Shown piece by piece: positions 34,563 through 41,727 of a DNA stretch of 41,727 nt. Under the pieces are notes generated by a model. It saw only the letters and a program-made list of their open reading frames with translations. It did not search any database and was not told where the DNA came from. The number at the start of each line of letters is the position of its first letter. Position 1 is the stretch's first letter. The DNA lies in NCBI GenBank assembly GCA_902573735.1, contig CACGLH010000011.1, positions 1 through 41,727 of the forward strand. Direction: 5' to 3'. Position numbers and translations under genes: made by a program. Origin of the DNA: an uncultured Alphaproteobacteria bacterium (GTDB lineage: Bacteria > Pseudomonadota > Alphaproteobacteria > Rhodobacterales > Rhodobacteraceae).

Positions 34563-37058
34563 TTATGTCTTCTGACACCAAAATTGATACATACCACTAA
34601 AAGTATTTGGATTATTCTCCTCAAATTTTGTCCATTTATTTAAATTATACAAATCATTATTAGAATTTGTTTTTACAAATTTTTTAGTAATTGTTTTATC
34701 TCCAAAACCACAAAACTTAAGGTTAAGGTCATTTAAAGATTTAATAATAAGTGGTAAAGTAAAATTTTTTTCTTGAACATGAAAAAGTAAATCTTTTACT
34801 TCACTTAGGCTAAAAAAATCAGCCATTCCTAATAAATCTCTATGATGCTTTTTGTTAGATCTTAAAATTTTTTCTCTGAATGATCTTATTGCAATATTTC
34901 CAGAACTAATCCTTTGCTCTTCAATCTCCTTTCTAATTAAAAAAATATTTCTCCTAGCAATTTTACTGTAAAGGCCAATATTCATTAGTCCACCCACTTT
35001 TAGTAATTTAGTCAATATTTTCCAACCCAATAGGGGGTTTTCCATATGATGAATTACCCCAGAACTTTCAATTATATCAAAATCAGAATGAAATGCATTC
35101 ATATCCAATATATCGGCTTGCATGTATTCAATATTTTTTATATCCATTTCTTTGGTCTTACGTATAGCAAAAGCAAGGCTAGAAGAACTTAGGTCAATTG
35201 CTAAAACTTTCGATTTTGGAAATCTCAATGCTGTTTCTATGGATTGCTGACCAGTTCCGCAACCAGCAATTAATATTTCTGGATTTTTTACCTCATTAAT
35301 ATCATAATTGTATAATTTAATATCTAATAGATTTTCAATTTTTTTTGGCTCAGAATTTTGTTGATATCCCAAATTGACCCATCGTGGATATGGTCTTTCC
35401 TCATATTGTTTCTTAACCAATGTGGATATATTGTTTGTAATTTTTTTAAATTCTAAAATACTTTTTTTTATAACTTTTTCTTTTCTTGGTTCAACTACTT
35501 GCCTTATATACACTTCCTTAATAATTGGATTAATTTCTAAAAGATCACACCACTCATTTTCATGTAAAGCTTTAAAACTTGCTAAACATAATAGAACTTG
35601 GGGTTTAGGTTGTCCTCCATTTAAGAGAGTTTTTTTTACATTTTTTTCTAGAATTTGAAGATTTTTTGTATCATGTTCTTTCTCAAAATAGACATACTCG
35701 TTAGTAAAACACTGAAGAGCTAATGCTGATTGGAAAGGTAAGATTTGTGAGTTATCATCAATTTCAGAAATAGAGTATAATACTAAGGATCTTAAATGTT
35801 TAAATAAATTTTCAAACTCTAAATCTGGTAAAGGACAACTACTCATTAATTTTAATAAAAGAGGTATTTTTGAAAACGTAATAAGAATTTTTGTTAAGGG
35901 TAATTTGGAGTTTTTCTCATTATATAATTTTAACAATTTTAAAAGGGTAGGATCAAATTTTAAAAGATTAATAGCTTGAGTAGAAATTGTTGTTGGTCTA
36001 ACTATGTCTTTTCTTTCTAGAATTTTCAAAATGTTAAATTGAAGACTAGTGTCAGCCTTATTTATGGTTACATTTTTTAATGCAAATACCATATTTACAT
36101 ACACTCTAAAATAATTTGGTCTAAGAAGAAGCGACTTTTTATACATTTCAATGGCTTCCTCAAATTCTTCTAGATCTAACAGTGCATTACCCAAATTAAA
36201 GTAAGCTTCGGGATAGTTTTGTCTTAGTGCCAAGGCAGTTTTATAATTGAAAATAGCTTCGTGCAAATTATTTTCTTCATGAAAAACATTTCCTAAACTG
36301 TTGTATGCCTTTGGATAATTATTTCTTAGTAATATAGCTTTTTTAAAATTTACTTTGGCTCTTATATTTTTGTTACAAAATTTTAATAAATTGGCTTTAT
36401 TATAATATGCTTCAGCATATTCAGGATATATTTTTATGGCTTTGTTATAAGCTTTCAAAGCTTTTATATGGTCCTTTTTTTCATAAAGTACTGTACCTAA
36501 ATTATTATAAGCTTCTGCATAACTAGGATCTAAAGCTATTGCTTTGTTGTAGAAATTTATTGATTCAGTCAATTTTTTTAGGTTTTTAAAGGATGTGCCA
36601 ATATTGTTTATAGCTTCTACGTTATCAGGTTTAATGGATAGCACTTTATAATAATACTCAATTGCTAGTTCGAAATTACCTTTACTATAATTTATATCTC
36701 CAATAGAAAAGAGGGCGTTTATACAAGTAGGATTAATAGATAATATTCGATTATAAATCTCAATTGCTTGCTCAAAATCACCTATTGTATTTAATGCTCT
36801 CCCTAGATTTAAGTACCCCTCAATAAAATTATGATTAAGAGAAATTACTTTTTTAAATACTTCTATTGCTTCCTTAGTCTTTCCGATTGTGGCAAAAGAA
36901 ATCCCCAGAATATTCCAAACAAAATATTCATTTGGATTATTTTTTAAAAAAGCTTCTGCCATTTCAATAGCCTTTAAATAATCACCTTTATTAACTATGC
37001 TTACTAATTTTTTTACATCTTTTTCTATAAGTTTTTTTTCAATAGTTTTTTTTATCAT
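34563..37058 (-). CDS. TPR-repeat protein with C-terminal SAM-dependent methyltransferase domain
   Basis: 831 residues. Residues about 15-345 are nine to ten tandem 34-residue TPRs (pattern AEAYNNLGTVLYEKKDHIKALKAYNKAI-like, with alanine and tyrosine at the canonical positions). A helical middle (about 345-530) has no repeat I can identify. A class I methyltransferase domain follows: motif I EILIAGCGTGQQSIE (about 597-611), acidic motif LAIDLSSSSLAFA, and FDIIESSGVIHHMENPLLGW. Such fusions are known in marine bacteria, some with protein or glycan targets; the substrate here is unknown. There is no signal peptide. The TPRs probably recruit the substrate. It diverges from the PPOX-cyclase operon. 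Confidence 0.88.
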   Translation of the reverse strand: MIKKTIEKKLIEKDVKKLVSIVNKGDYLKAIEMAEAFLKNNPNEYFVWNILGISFATIGKTKEAIEVFKKVISLNHNFIEGYLNLGRALNTIGDFEQAIEIYNRILSINPTCINALFSIGDINYSKGNFELAIEYYYKVLSIKPDNVEAINNIGTSFKNLKKLTESINFYNKAIALDPSYAEAYNNLGTVLYEKKDHIKALKAYNKAIKIYPEYAEAYYNKANLLKFCNKNIRAKVNFKKAILLRNNYPKAYNSLGNVFHEENNLHEAIFNYKTALALRQNYPEAYFNLGNALLDLEEFEEAIEMYKKSLLLRPNYFRVYVNMVFALKNVTINKADTSLQFNILKILERKDIVRPTTISTQAINLLKFDPTLLKLLKLYNEKNSKLPLTKILITFSKIPLLLKLMSSCPLPDLEFENLFKHLRSLVLYSISEIDDNSQILPFQSALALQCFTNEYVYFEKEHDTKNLQILEKNVKKTLLNGGQPKPQVLLCLASFKALHENEWCDLLEINPIIKEVYIRQVVEPRKEKVIKKSILEFKKITNNISTLVKKQYEERPYPRWVNLGYQQNSEPKKIENLLDIKLYNYDINEVKNPEILIAGCGTGQQSIETALRFPKSKVLAIDLSSSSLAFAIRKTKEMDIKNIEYMQADILDMNAFHSDFDIIESSGVIHHMENPLLGWKILTKLLKVGGLMNIGLYSKIARRNIFLIRKEIEEQRISSGNIAIRSFREKILRSNKKHHRDLLGMADFFSLSEVKDLLFHVQEKNFTLPLIIKSLNDLNLKFCGFGDKTITKKFVKTNSNNDLYNLNKWTKFEENNPNTFSGMYQFWCQKT

Positions 37059-37311
37059 ATTTTCAAAATCTAATAATTCAGTTTCTACTTTTTAATTATT
37101 TGGAAAGTGATTCAATATTTTTATAGGATTTGTTTTGCCTTTTCTAAAATACAATTTCTAGTAAGAAAATATGCTTTTAATAATTCTTTATTAGCAAAAA
37201 ATTAAGACATATTATAATATTATAGTGCTATGTAGCAATATCATTAATAAAAAATTCATTTACACGAAAGTAAATTTTTGTAAACTTAAATTCGGCTTTT
37301 TAGGATATAGT

Positions 37312-37767
37312 ATGGTACCATCATTTACATTAAATGCATTGAGTTCTGGTTTAGGCCATTTTGGTGTAGCTTTTAATCAAATTGAAATCAGACACATTGA
37401 TACTTATGGGGCAATTGTAAATAATTCAAAAACGAATATAACATGTTTTGTTCGATCTTCAGAAAGTTCAGCTGTTTTAGATATCCTAAAAAAAACATCT
37501 AAAGTAAGTTACTATGTTGGAATGATAACGCATGAGGCGTATAATTTCAAAGGAGAATTTCAAGAAGTAATTGACTTAGATTCAGATTCTCTAAATATTT
37601 CAGAAAACTACAGAAAAAATTTAATTGATGTCTTATCTGGTCTAGGGCTTGATACAGAAGCTGTTAAAAATAGATATGATGAAGCTCCTGATTTAGGAAT
37701 AATCTTTAAAGTAAAAAAGGTATTTATACAAACCCCAGGCCCTGAAGCTGGAAAAATTATACAATAG
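37312..37767 (+). CDS. PPOX-fold (FMN-binding split barrel) protein
   Basis: From ATG 37312 (MVPSFTLNAL) it has 151 residues and a ribosome site AGGA 6 bases upstream; the frame is open 29 codons further up, but that extension lacks family features. It resembles pyridoxamine-5'-phosphate-oxidase-like proteins: YGAIVNNSKTNITCFVRSSE, VSYYVGMITHEAYNFKGEFQE, and the C-terminal signature VFIQTPGPEAGK. Members bind FMN, F420 or heme; none can be assigned here. It overlaps by one base a possible GTG start of the next PPOX gene (TAGTG) and heads a three-gene unit with the GAF-cyclase. Confidence 0.8.
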   Translation: MVPSFTLNALSSGLGHFGVAFNQIEIRHIDTYGAIVNNSKTNITCFVRSSESSAVLDILKKTSKVSYYVGMITHEAYNFKGEFQEVIDLDSDSLNISENYRKNLIDVLSGLGLDTEAVKNRYDEAPDLGIIFKVKKVFIQTPGPEAGKIIQ

Positions 37768-37778
37768 TGGAATTAAGA

Positions 37779-38162
37779 ATGATAAAAGATGAACATATAT
37801 CGGCGATGCAAGGAATGTTTCCAAGTTGGATAACCAGTTGTTCTAAAGAAGGGGAACCAAACACCACTGTTATTTCGCAAATATGGTATGTTGACGAAAA
37901 TCACGTGGCTTTATCTTTCCAATTTTTCAACAAAACAAAAAAAAATATATCAGTCAATCCTTTTGCCTATGCTACGATAACTGATCCTTCCAATATGAAG
38001 CAATATAACTTAGAACTTCAATTTGACCATTCAGAAACTGAGGGTGAATTATTTGATGAAATGGACATGAAATTACAGGCGATTGCTTCAATGACTGGAA
38101 TGACAGGTGTTTTTGAACTTCAAGCGGCTGATGTTTATAAAGTGTTATCAATTAATGATTAG
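37779..38162 (+). CDS. PPOX-fold protein (pyridoxamine 5'-phosphate oxidase family)
   Basis: 127 residues from ATG 37779 (MIKDEHIS); a GTG at 37767 overlapping the previous stop would add four residues. Family features are strong: GMFPSWITSCSKEGEPNTTVISQIW, HVALSFQFFNKTKKNI, and the end TGMTGVFELQAADVYKV. It is the second split-barrel protein in a row and lies 67 bases before the GAF-cyclase. The family often accompanies GAF-sensor genes, so a flavin- or heme-based sensing partner for the cyclase is a reasonable inference, not shown by sequence. Confidence 0.85.
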   Translation: MIKDEHISAMQGMFPSWITSCSKEGEPNTTVISQIWYVDENHVALSFQFFNKTKKNISVNPFAYATITDPSNMKQYNLELQFDHSETEGELFDEMDMKLQAIASMTGMTGVFELQAADVYKVLSIND

Positions 38163-38229
38163 CTTATTTAAAAACAATTACTAATTTTTTTAAAAAATTA
38201 ATCAAAAAAATAAAGGCAAAACTATTTTG

Positions 38230-39726
38230 ATGGATAAGCCTATTCAAAAAGATGAGTTTGAGAATTTAAAAAAGGTCTTAGAGAGAAAGACTAAGGAATT
38301 TGAAATTATTAAGCAGATTTCTTCTCAAATAAACAAAACATTAGATATTAATTTTATAGCCTCAGCAATGTTAAATGCAATGGATGAGTTTTTTGGATTT
38401 AAATATTCGATGATATTGCTTGTTGATGAAAAAATGCAAAAACTTAATGTCTTGGCAAGCCATGGATATGATATTAAAGGCATTGGTGCAAGTGTGAAAT
38501 TAGGTGTAGGGGTTATAGGAATAGTAGCTAAAAAGAAAAAAATGATGAGAATGGCTAACTTAGGAATGCAAAGAAGTTATATGAAGGCTATAAAAAACCA
38601 GATTAGTCCAGAGGAAAAGAAAAAATTAGGTAATGAGGTAGAATTACCCGGTCTAAAAAACGCTGAAAGCCAAGTTGCTATACCAATGCTCTTTAATAAT
38701 GAATTGATAGGTGTGTTATCAGTAGAAAGTGAAAAAGTAAATATTTTTAATAATTCTGATGAGCTATTAATTGGAATTTTAGCCAACCAAACTGCTAATG
38801 CACTTCAAAATGCAAAACTTTATCAATTGGAACAAAAAAGAAAATTAGAACTTAATAATGCATATTCAGAATTAGAAAAACTCAATACTTCTCTTGAAAA
38901 AAGAGTTGATGAAAGAACTAAAGAACTTTTAGATCTTTCAAAAAAACTAGCGAAATATTTTTCACCACAAGTTTATCAATCAATTTTTTCTGGTAAATTA
39001 GATGTCAAAATACAAACAAAAAGAAAACCTTTGACTGTCTTTTTTTCAGATCTTGAAGGGTTTACTGAACTAACTGAAAGGCTGGAACCAGAAGTTCTTA
39101 CTGAAATCCTTACTCAATATTTAACTGAAATGTCGAACATAGCAATCAAATGGGGTGGAACAATAGACAAATTTATTGGTGACGCTTTACTAGTTTTTTT
39201 TGGAGATCCAAGTTCAAATGGAAACAAAGAGGACGCTATAGCATGTGTTTCAATGGCTATAGAAATGCTTGAAAAATTAGAAATCTTAAGAAATTTTTGG
39301 AGAGATAAAGGAATTTCAAAACCTTTAAACGCAAGAATTGGAATTCATACAGGAGTTTGCACAGTTGGAAATTTTGGTTCAGAAGATAGATTAGATTACA
39401 CCATTATAGGTAATGGAGTAAATCTGGCCTCTAGAATTGAAACAAGTGCAGGGTCTAATAAAATCTTATTATCTGAAGATACCTATCTTTTAATTAAAAA
39501 AGATATAATTTGTTCAAAAAAACAAAAAATAGATGTAAAGGGTATTTCTTATCCAGTACAAACTTATGAAGTATTAGGATTTGCAAATAAATATTCTAAA
39601 ATCCCTTCTTTTGTTGAAAAAAGTATTCCTGGTCTCTCTTTATCACTAGATAAATCAGAAATTAAAGATAACCAGATTGCAATAAATTTGATTAAAGATG
39701 CTCTAAGAGCTCTTCAATCTGATTAA
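38230..39726 (+). CDS. GAF-domain class III adenylate/guanylate cyclase
   Basis: 498 residues from ATG 38230; a TTG one codon earlier is possible. Order: an N-terminal helix, a GAF domain (about 20-195; IASAMLNAMDEFFGFKYSMI, SQVAIPMLFNNELIGVLSVE, NQTANALQNAKLY), a coiled coil (about 196-240), the linker KLAKYFSPQVYQSIFSGK, and the cyclase domain (about 262-440). Metal ligands Asp274 (FFSDLEGF) and Asp318 (FIGDALLVFFGDP), the purine Lys and Asp (TIDKF, RLDYT) and transition-state Asn/Arg (VNLASRIE) are all present, so it should be active, probably making cAMP. It is a paralogue of 7845-8804 with a sensor added. Third gene after two PPOX proteins. Confidence 0.93.
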   Translation: MDKPIQKDEFENLKKVLERKTKEFEIIKQISSQINKTLDINFIASAMLNAMDEFFGFKYSMILLVDEKMQKLNVLASHGYDIKGIGASVKLGVGVIGIVAKKKKMMRMANLGMQRSYMKAIKNQISPEEKKKLGNEVELPGLKNAESQVAIPMLFNNELIGVLSVESEKVNIFNNSDELLIGILANQTANALQNAKLYQLEQKRKLELNNAYSELEKLNTSLEKRVDERTKELLDLSKKLAKYFSPQVYQSIFSGKLDVKIQTKRKPLTVFFSDLEGFTELTERLEPEVLTEILTQYLTEMSNIAIKWGGTIDKFIGDALLVFFGDPSSNGNKEDAIACVSMAIEMLEKLEILRNFWRDKGISKPLNARIGIHTGVCTVGNFGSEDRLDYTIIGNGVNLASRIETSAGSNKILLSEDTYLLIKKDIICSKKQKIDVKGISYPVQTYEVLGFANKYSKIPSFVEKSIPGLSLSLDKSEIKDNQIAINLIKDALRALQSD

Positions 39727-40042
39727 AAGAAAATACAAATTTGTAATTTTCATGTCACTATCAGGATCATTTTCTTGAGTTACCAGTTTATGCTATTCAT
39801 TAAAATTTGAAAATTCTAATGTTAAGAATAGATAACCAAAAATGTAGGATATACATAATATGTGGTGATAGAAGGCTTACTATTTCCCACCCAAAATGCG
39901 TTCAGTAGTACTTGCTAATAATAGGCTATGGTTTTTGAGTTAACCTAAAGAATTTGTCTTAGGGGTGGGTGTTATATAAGTTATATTTCATAATTTTCTT
40001 TTAAAGTTTTAAATTCTTAAATGGCTAAAACAGATATAAATT
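39727..40042. other. Convergent intergenic region with a long-range inverted repeat
   Basis: 316 bases between two converging cyclase genes. TACAAATTTGTA (39734-39745), flanked by GAAAA and ATTTTC, forms a hairpin right after the GAF-cyclase stop and may terminate it. CCCACCC (39886-39892) can pair with GGGTGGG (39963-39969); inside, CCTAA (39944-39948) can pair with TTAGG (39959-39963). The G/C content of this inner part is above the surroundings, so a small structured RNA is possible. No protein gene is visible. Confidence 0.4.
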
Positions 40043-41727
40043 TTACTCCAAACCAAGTGAAATAACCTCTTCAAAAAAAGTATTTATAAAATCACGGTCT
40101 ACAAATGTTGCAAATTCTTTTTGAAATCTTTCTTTATCCATTTTTTTGTCAAAAGATTTTTGTTTTTCAAGAAGTTTCTTGGCTTCTTTTTCGTTGCCAC
40201 TTTTATAATGTGCATAAGCACTTAACACATAACTTAATCCATCATTTCTATCTTTTTTACTTTCACCATGATTAATTGCCTCATCATATTTACCCATTGC
40301 TAAATAACCAGCCATAAGATTTTTTGTTATTCGCAAGTCTGTGTCATGAGGAGTACTTTTTAAAGCATCTTCGAACATTTTCAGGCCTTTTTCAAACTGT
40401 CCACAACCAAAAAAAACAAGTCCATTTACTAAAAAATCATATGTGCCATTAACCATAGCTTTTTCTGAAAAAGAAACGGCATTTTCGCAATTCTTTAATA
40501 AATTGGCTTCTATAAAAGCTCTTTGCGTCAAAATAGGAGGATAGTTTTCGTCAATTTTAAGCCCTTTGTTATTCAATCTAAGTGCTTCTTTGATTTCTGC
40601 TTTTTTATCTTCTGCTATTCCTGTAAATATTTTAACTACACTTCTCCAACTGCCCATCACTGCTAGACTTAATGGGGGGTAATTATCATTGTTTTTCATT
40701 TGTTGATATAGTTGATCTGCATTATACCATCCATCCCTAGAAATCTGTCTAAGATACCTTCTCATATTTATTTGAAGGAGATAATCATCGATGGAAGCAA
40801 ATTGTTCTATGTAATTATCAGAATATCCTAATTTTCCCCTGACTGCATTCTTAGAAACAGAAATTAAAATTTTGTTACCAATAGTATCCTGCATTTTAAA
40901 AAGATCTGTAATTCTAAAGTCAAATTTTTCTGCCCAAACAACTTTATTAATTTTTAAATCTGTAAGTTCTGAAGTAACTCGAATATCTTCACCAAATCTT
41001 TGAGCTGAACCATTAACTATAAAGTTAACACCAAATTTTTGAGATATAACCTCATTAGTAAGATTTTCTTTTTTAATATGATAACTGCTGTCCACTGAAA
41101 GAACTGTTATTTCACTGTATCTCTGTAAATTATTTATAATTGTTTCAGTTACAGCATCACTTATTGAAGCTTCACCAGTTGTTGAACTTGTTAAATCTTT
41201 AAATGGTTTAACTAATATTATAGGTGAATCTGAAATAGTCAGTTGCTGTTTTTTTTGAAAATCATAAAAAAAGTAAGAACCAATAATCAAAAAAGGAATT
41301 ATAATTAATAATAATTTATTTTCATAAATTTTTTTCTTTGTGGATTTGAGTTTTCTTTTTTGAGATGGATCAAGGAGAATATCATAAGCATGAAACTCAT
41401 TTTGCTTTATCTTTTGAATACCTAAGTCATTATAGTTAAAGTTAGTCTTTCCTTTGATAAAATCATATACAGCCTTAGAGATTGTTATTCCCTTGGGTTG
41501 AGCCAAAGCCTCTAATCGTGCTGCTATATTTACACCATCGCCTAATAAATTTTCATTATCTTGGATAACATCACCAGTGTTAATGCCTATTCTAAATTCC
41601 AATGGTACTGTGGGATTATCCGTAGTATTTCTTTTTTTTATTTGTTCTTGAAAAGAAACAGCACATTCGACTGCTTCTACAGCACTTGGAAACTCAATTA
41701 AAAAGGAGTCCCCTCCTGTATTAAAAA
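40043..41727 (-). CDS. Membrane class III cyclase with TolB-like domain and TPRs (5' end outside window)
   Basis: The gene continues past the right edge: upstream of the TTG at 41602 the frame stays open to 41727 and reads NTGGDSFLIEFPSAVEAVEC, a cyclase core. The visible part is at least 560 residues: the C-terminal half of the cyclase domain (FRIGINTGDVI, LLGDGVNIAARLEALAQPKG), one membrane helix (LLLIIIPFLIIGSYFF), a TolB N-terminal-like/COG5616 domain (ILVKPFKDLTSST, then NFIVNGSAQRFGEDIRVTSEL and VWAEKFDF), and C-terminal TPRs (FEKGLKMFEDALKSTPHD, MAGYLAMGKYDEAINHG). This layout is a known cyclase type in Alphaproteobacteria. Domains after the helix should be periplasmic. Activity cannot be judged without the missing N-terminus. 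Confidence 0.88.
   Translation of the reverse strand, partial: FNTGGDSFLIEFPSAVEAVECAVSFQEQIKKRNTTDNPTVPLEFRIGINTGDVIQDNENLLGDGVNIAARLEALAQPKGITISKAVYDFIKGKTNFNYNDLGIQKIKQNEFHAYDILLDPSQKRKLKSTKKKIYENKLLLIIIPFLIIGSYFFYDFQKKQQLTISDSPIILVKPFKDLTSSTTGEASISDAVTETIINNLQRYSEITVLSVDSSYHIKKENLTNEVISQKFGVNFIVNGSAQRFGEDIRVTSELTDLKINKVVWAEKFDFRITDLFKMQDTIGNKILISVSKNAVRGKLGYSDNYIEQFASIDDYLLQINMRRYLRQISRDGWYNADQLYQQMKNNDNYPPLSLAVMGSWRSVVKIFTGIAEDKKAEIKEALRLNNKGLKIDENYPPILTQRAFIEANLLKNCENAVSFSEKAMVNGTYDFLVNGLVFFGCGQFEKGLKMFEDALKSTPHDTDLRITKNLMAGYLAMGKYDEAINHGESKKDRNDGLSYVLSAYAHYKSGNEKEAKKLLEKQKSFDKKMDKERFQKEFATFVDRDFINTFFEEVISLGLE

Noticed and set aside
37225-37311. N-terminal 29-codon extension of the first PPOX gene
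   Set aside because: It lacks family similarity, and the internal ATG at 37312 has a good ribosome site.
41600-41602. TTG at 41602 as the start of the last gene
   Set aside because: The frame stays open to the window edge and the upstream residues are conserved cyclase core, so the gene simply continues outside.

Overview
The window is a stretch of a very AT-rich, gene-dense bacterial chromosome. Several genes point to Alphaproteobacteria: a class I (archaeal-type) lysyl-tRNA synthetase, an NDUFS4-like complex I accessory subunit, a DUF4864 protein, and the mreBCD-mrdA-rodA shape cluster. Low GC, short intergenic gaps and no mobile elements suggest a streamlined marine lineage (HIMB59/AEGEAN-169-like or similar). 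That placement is inference. I saw no phage, insertion sequence or CRISPR array.

Layout. 85-4647: a four-gene valine (isobutyryl-CoA) catabolic operon facing a small methyltransferase. 5418-8804: a class III aminotransferase, a CaxA/YrbG-type cation antiporter and a soluble class III nucleotide cyclase. 8863-9251: a ClpX-type zinc-finger mini-gene interrupted by TGA exactly at a zinc-ligand cysteine, then tRNA-Arg(TCT). 9274-19956: housekeeping genes (NDUFS4-like, uvrB, DUF4864, lysS, TerB-like, nadD, ettA, gltX, nadE). 20176-21573: a secreted protein made almost wholly of MORN repeats. 21689-29900: leuA, then mreB-mreC-mreD-mrdA-rodA and a GhrA-like reductase. 30013-31272: nhaA.

31273-31942 is the densest non-coding region. 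It holds a GC-rich patch with several hairpins (candidate structured RNA), a second hairpin repeating one arm of the first, a 43-residue DUF2256 protein, and a short candidate sRNA or leader ending in a strong intrinsic terminator. An ICMT/MddA-like membrane methyltransferase follows.

32996-41727 is signalling and accessory: a GAF protein coupled to an unknown small protein, a large TPR-methyltransferase, two PPOX-fold proteins followed by a GAF-cyclase, and a membrane cyclase with a TolB-like domain and TPRs that runs off the right edge. Three class III cyclases in 42 kb indicate substantial cyclic-nucleotide signalling.

The observations I rate highest are: (1) the TGA-for-Cys zinc-finger mini-gene (selenoprotein candidate or fresh pseudogene); (2) rodA, which has no ATG, GTG or TTG ahead of its first membrane helix and is in frame with mrdA across a single TAA, with an ATA preceded by a Shine-Dalgarno sequence; (3) the structured intergenic RNA candidates after nhaA.
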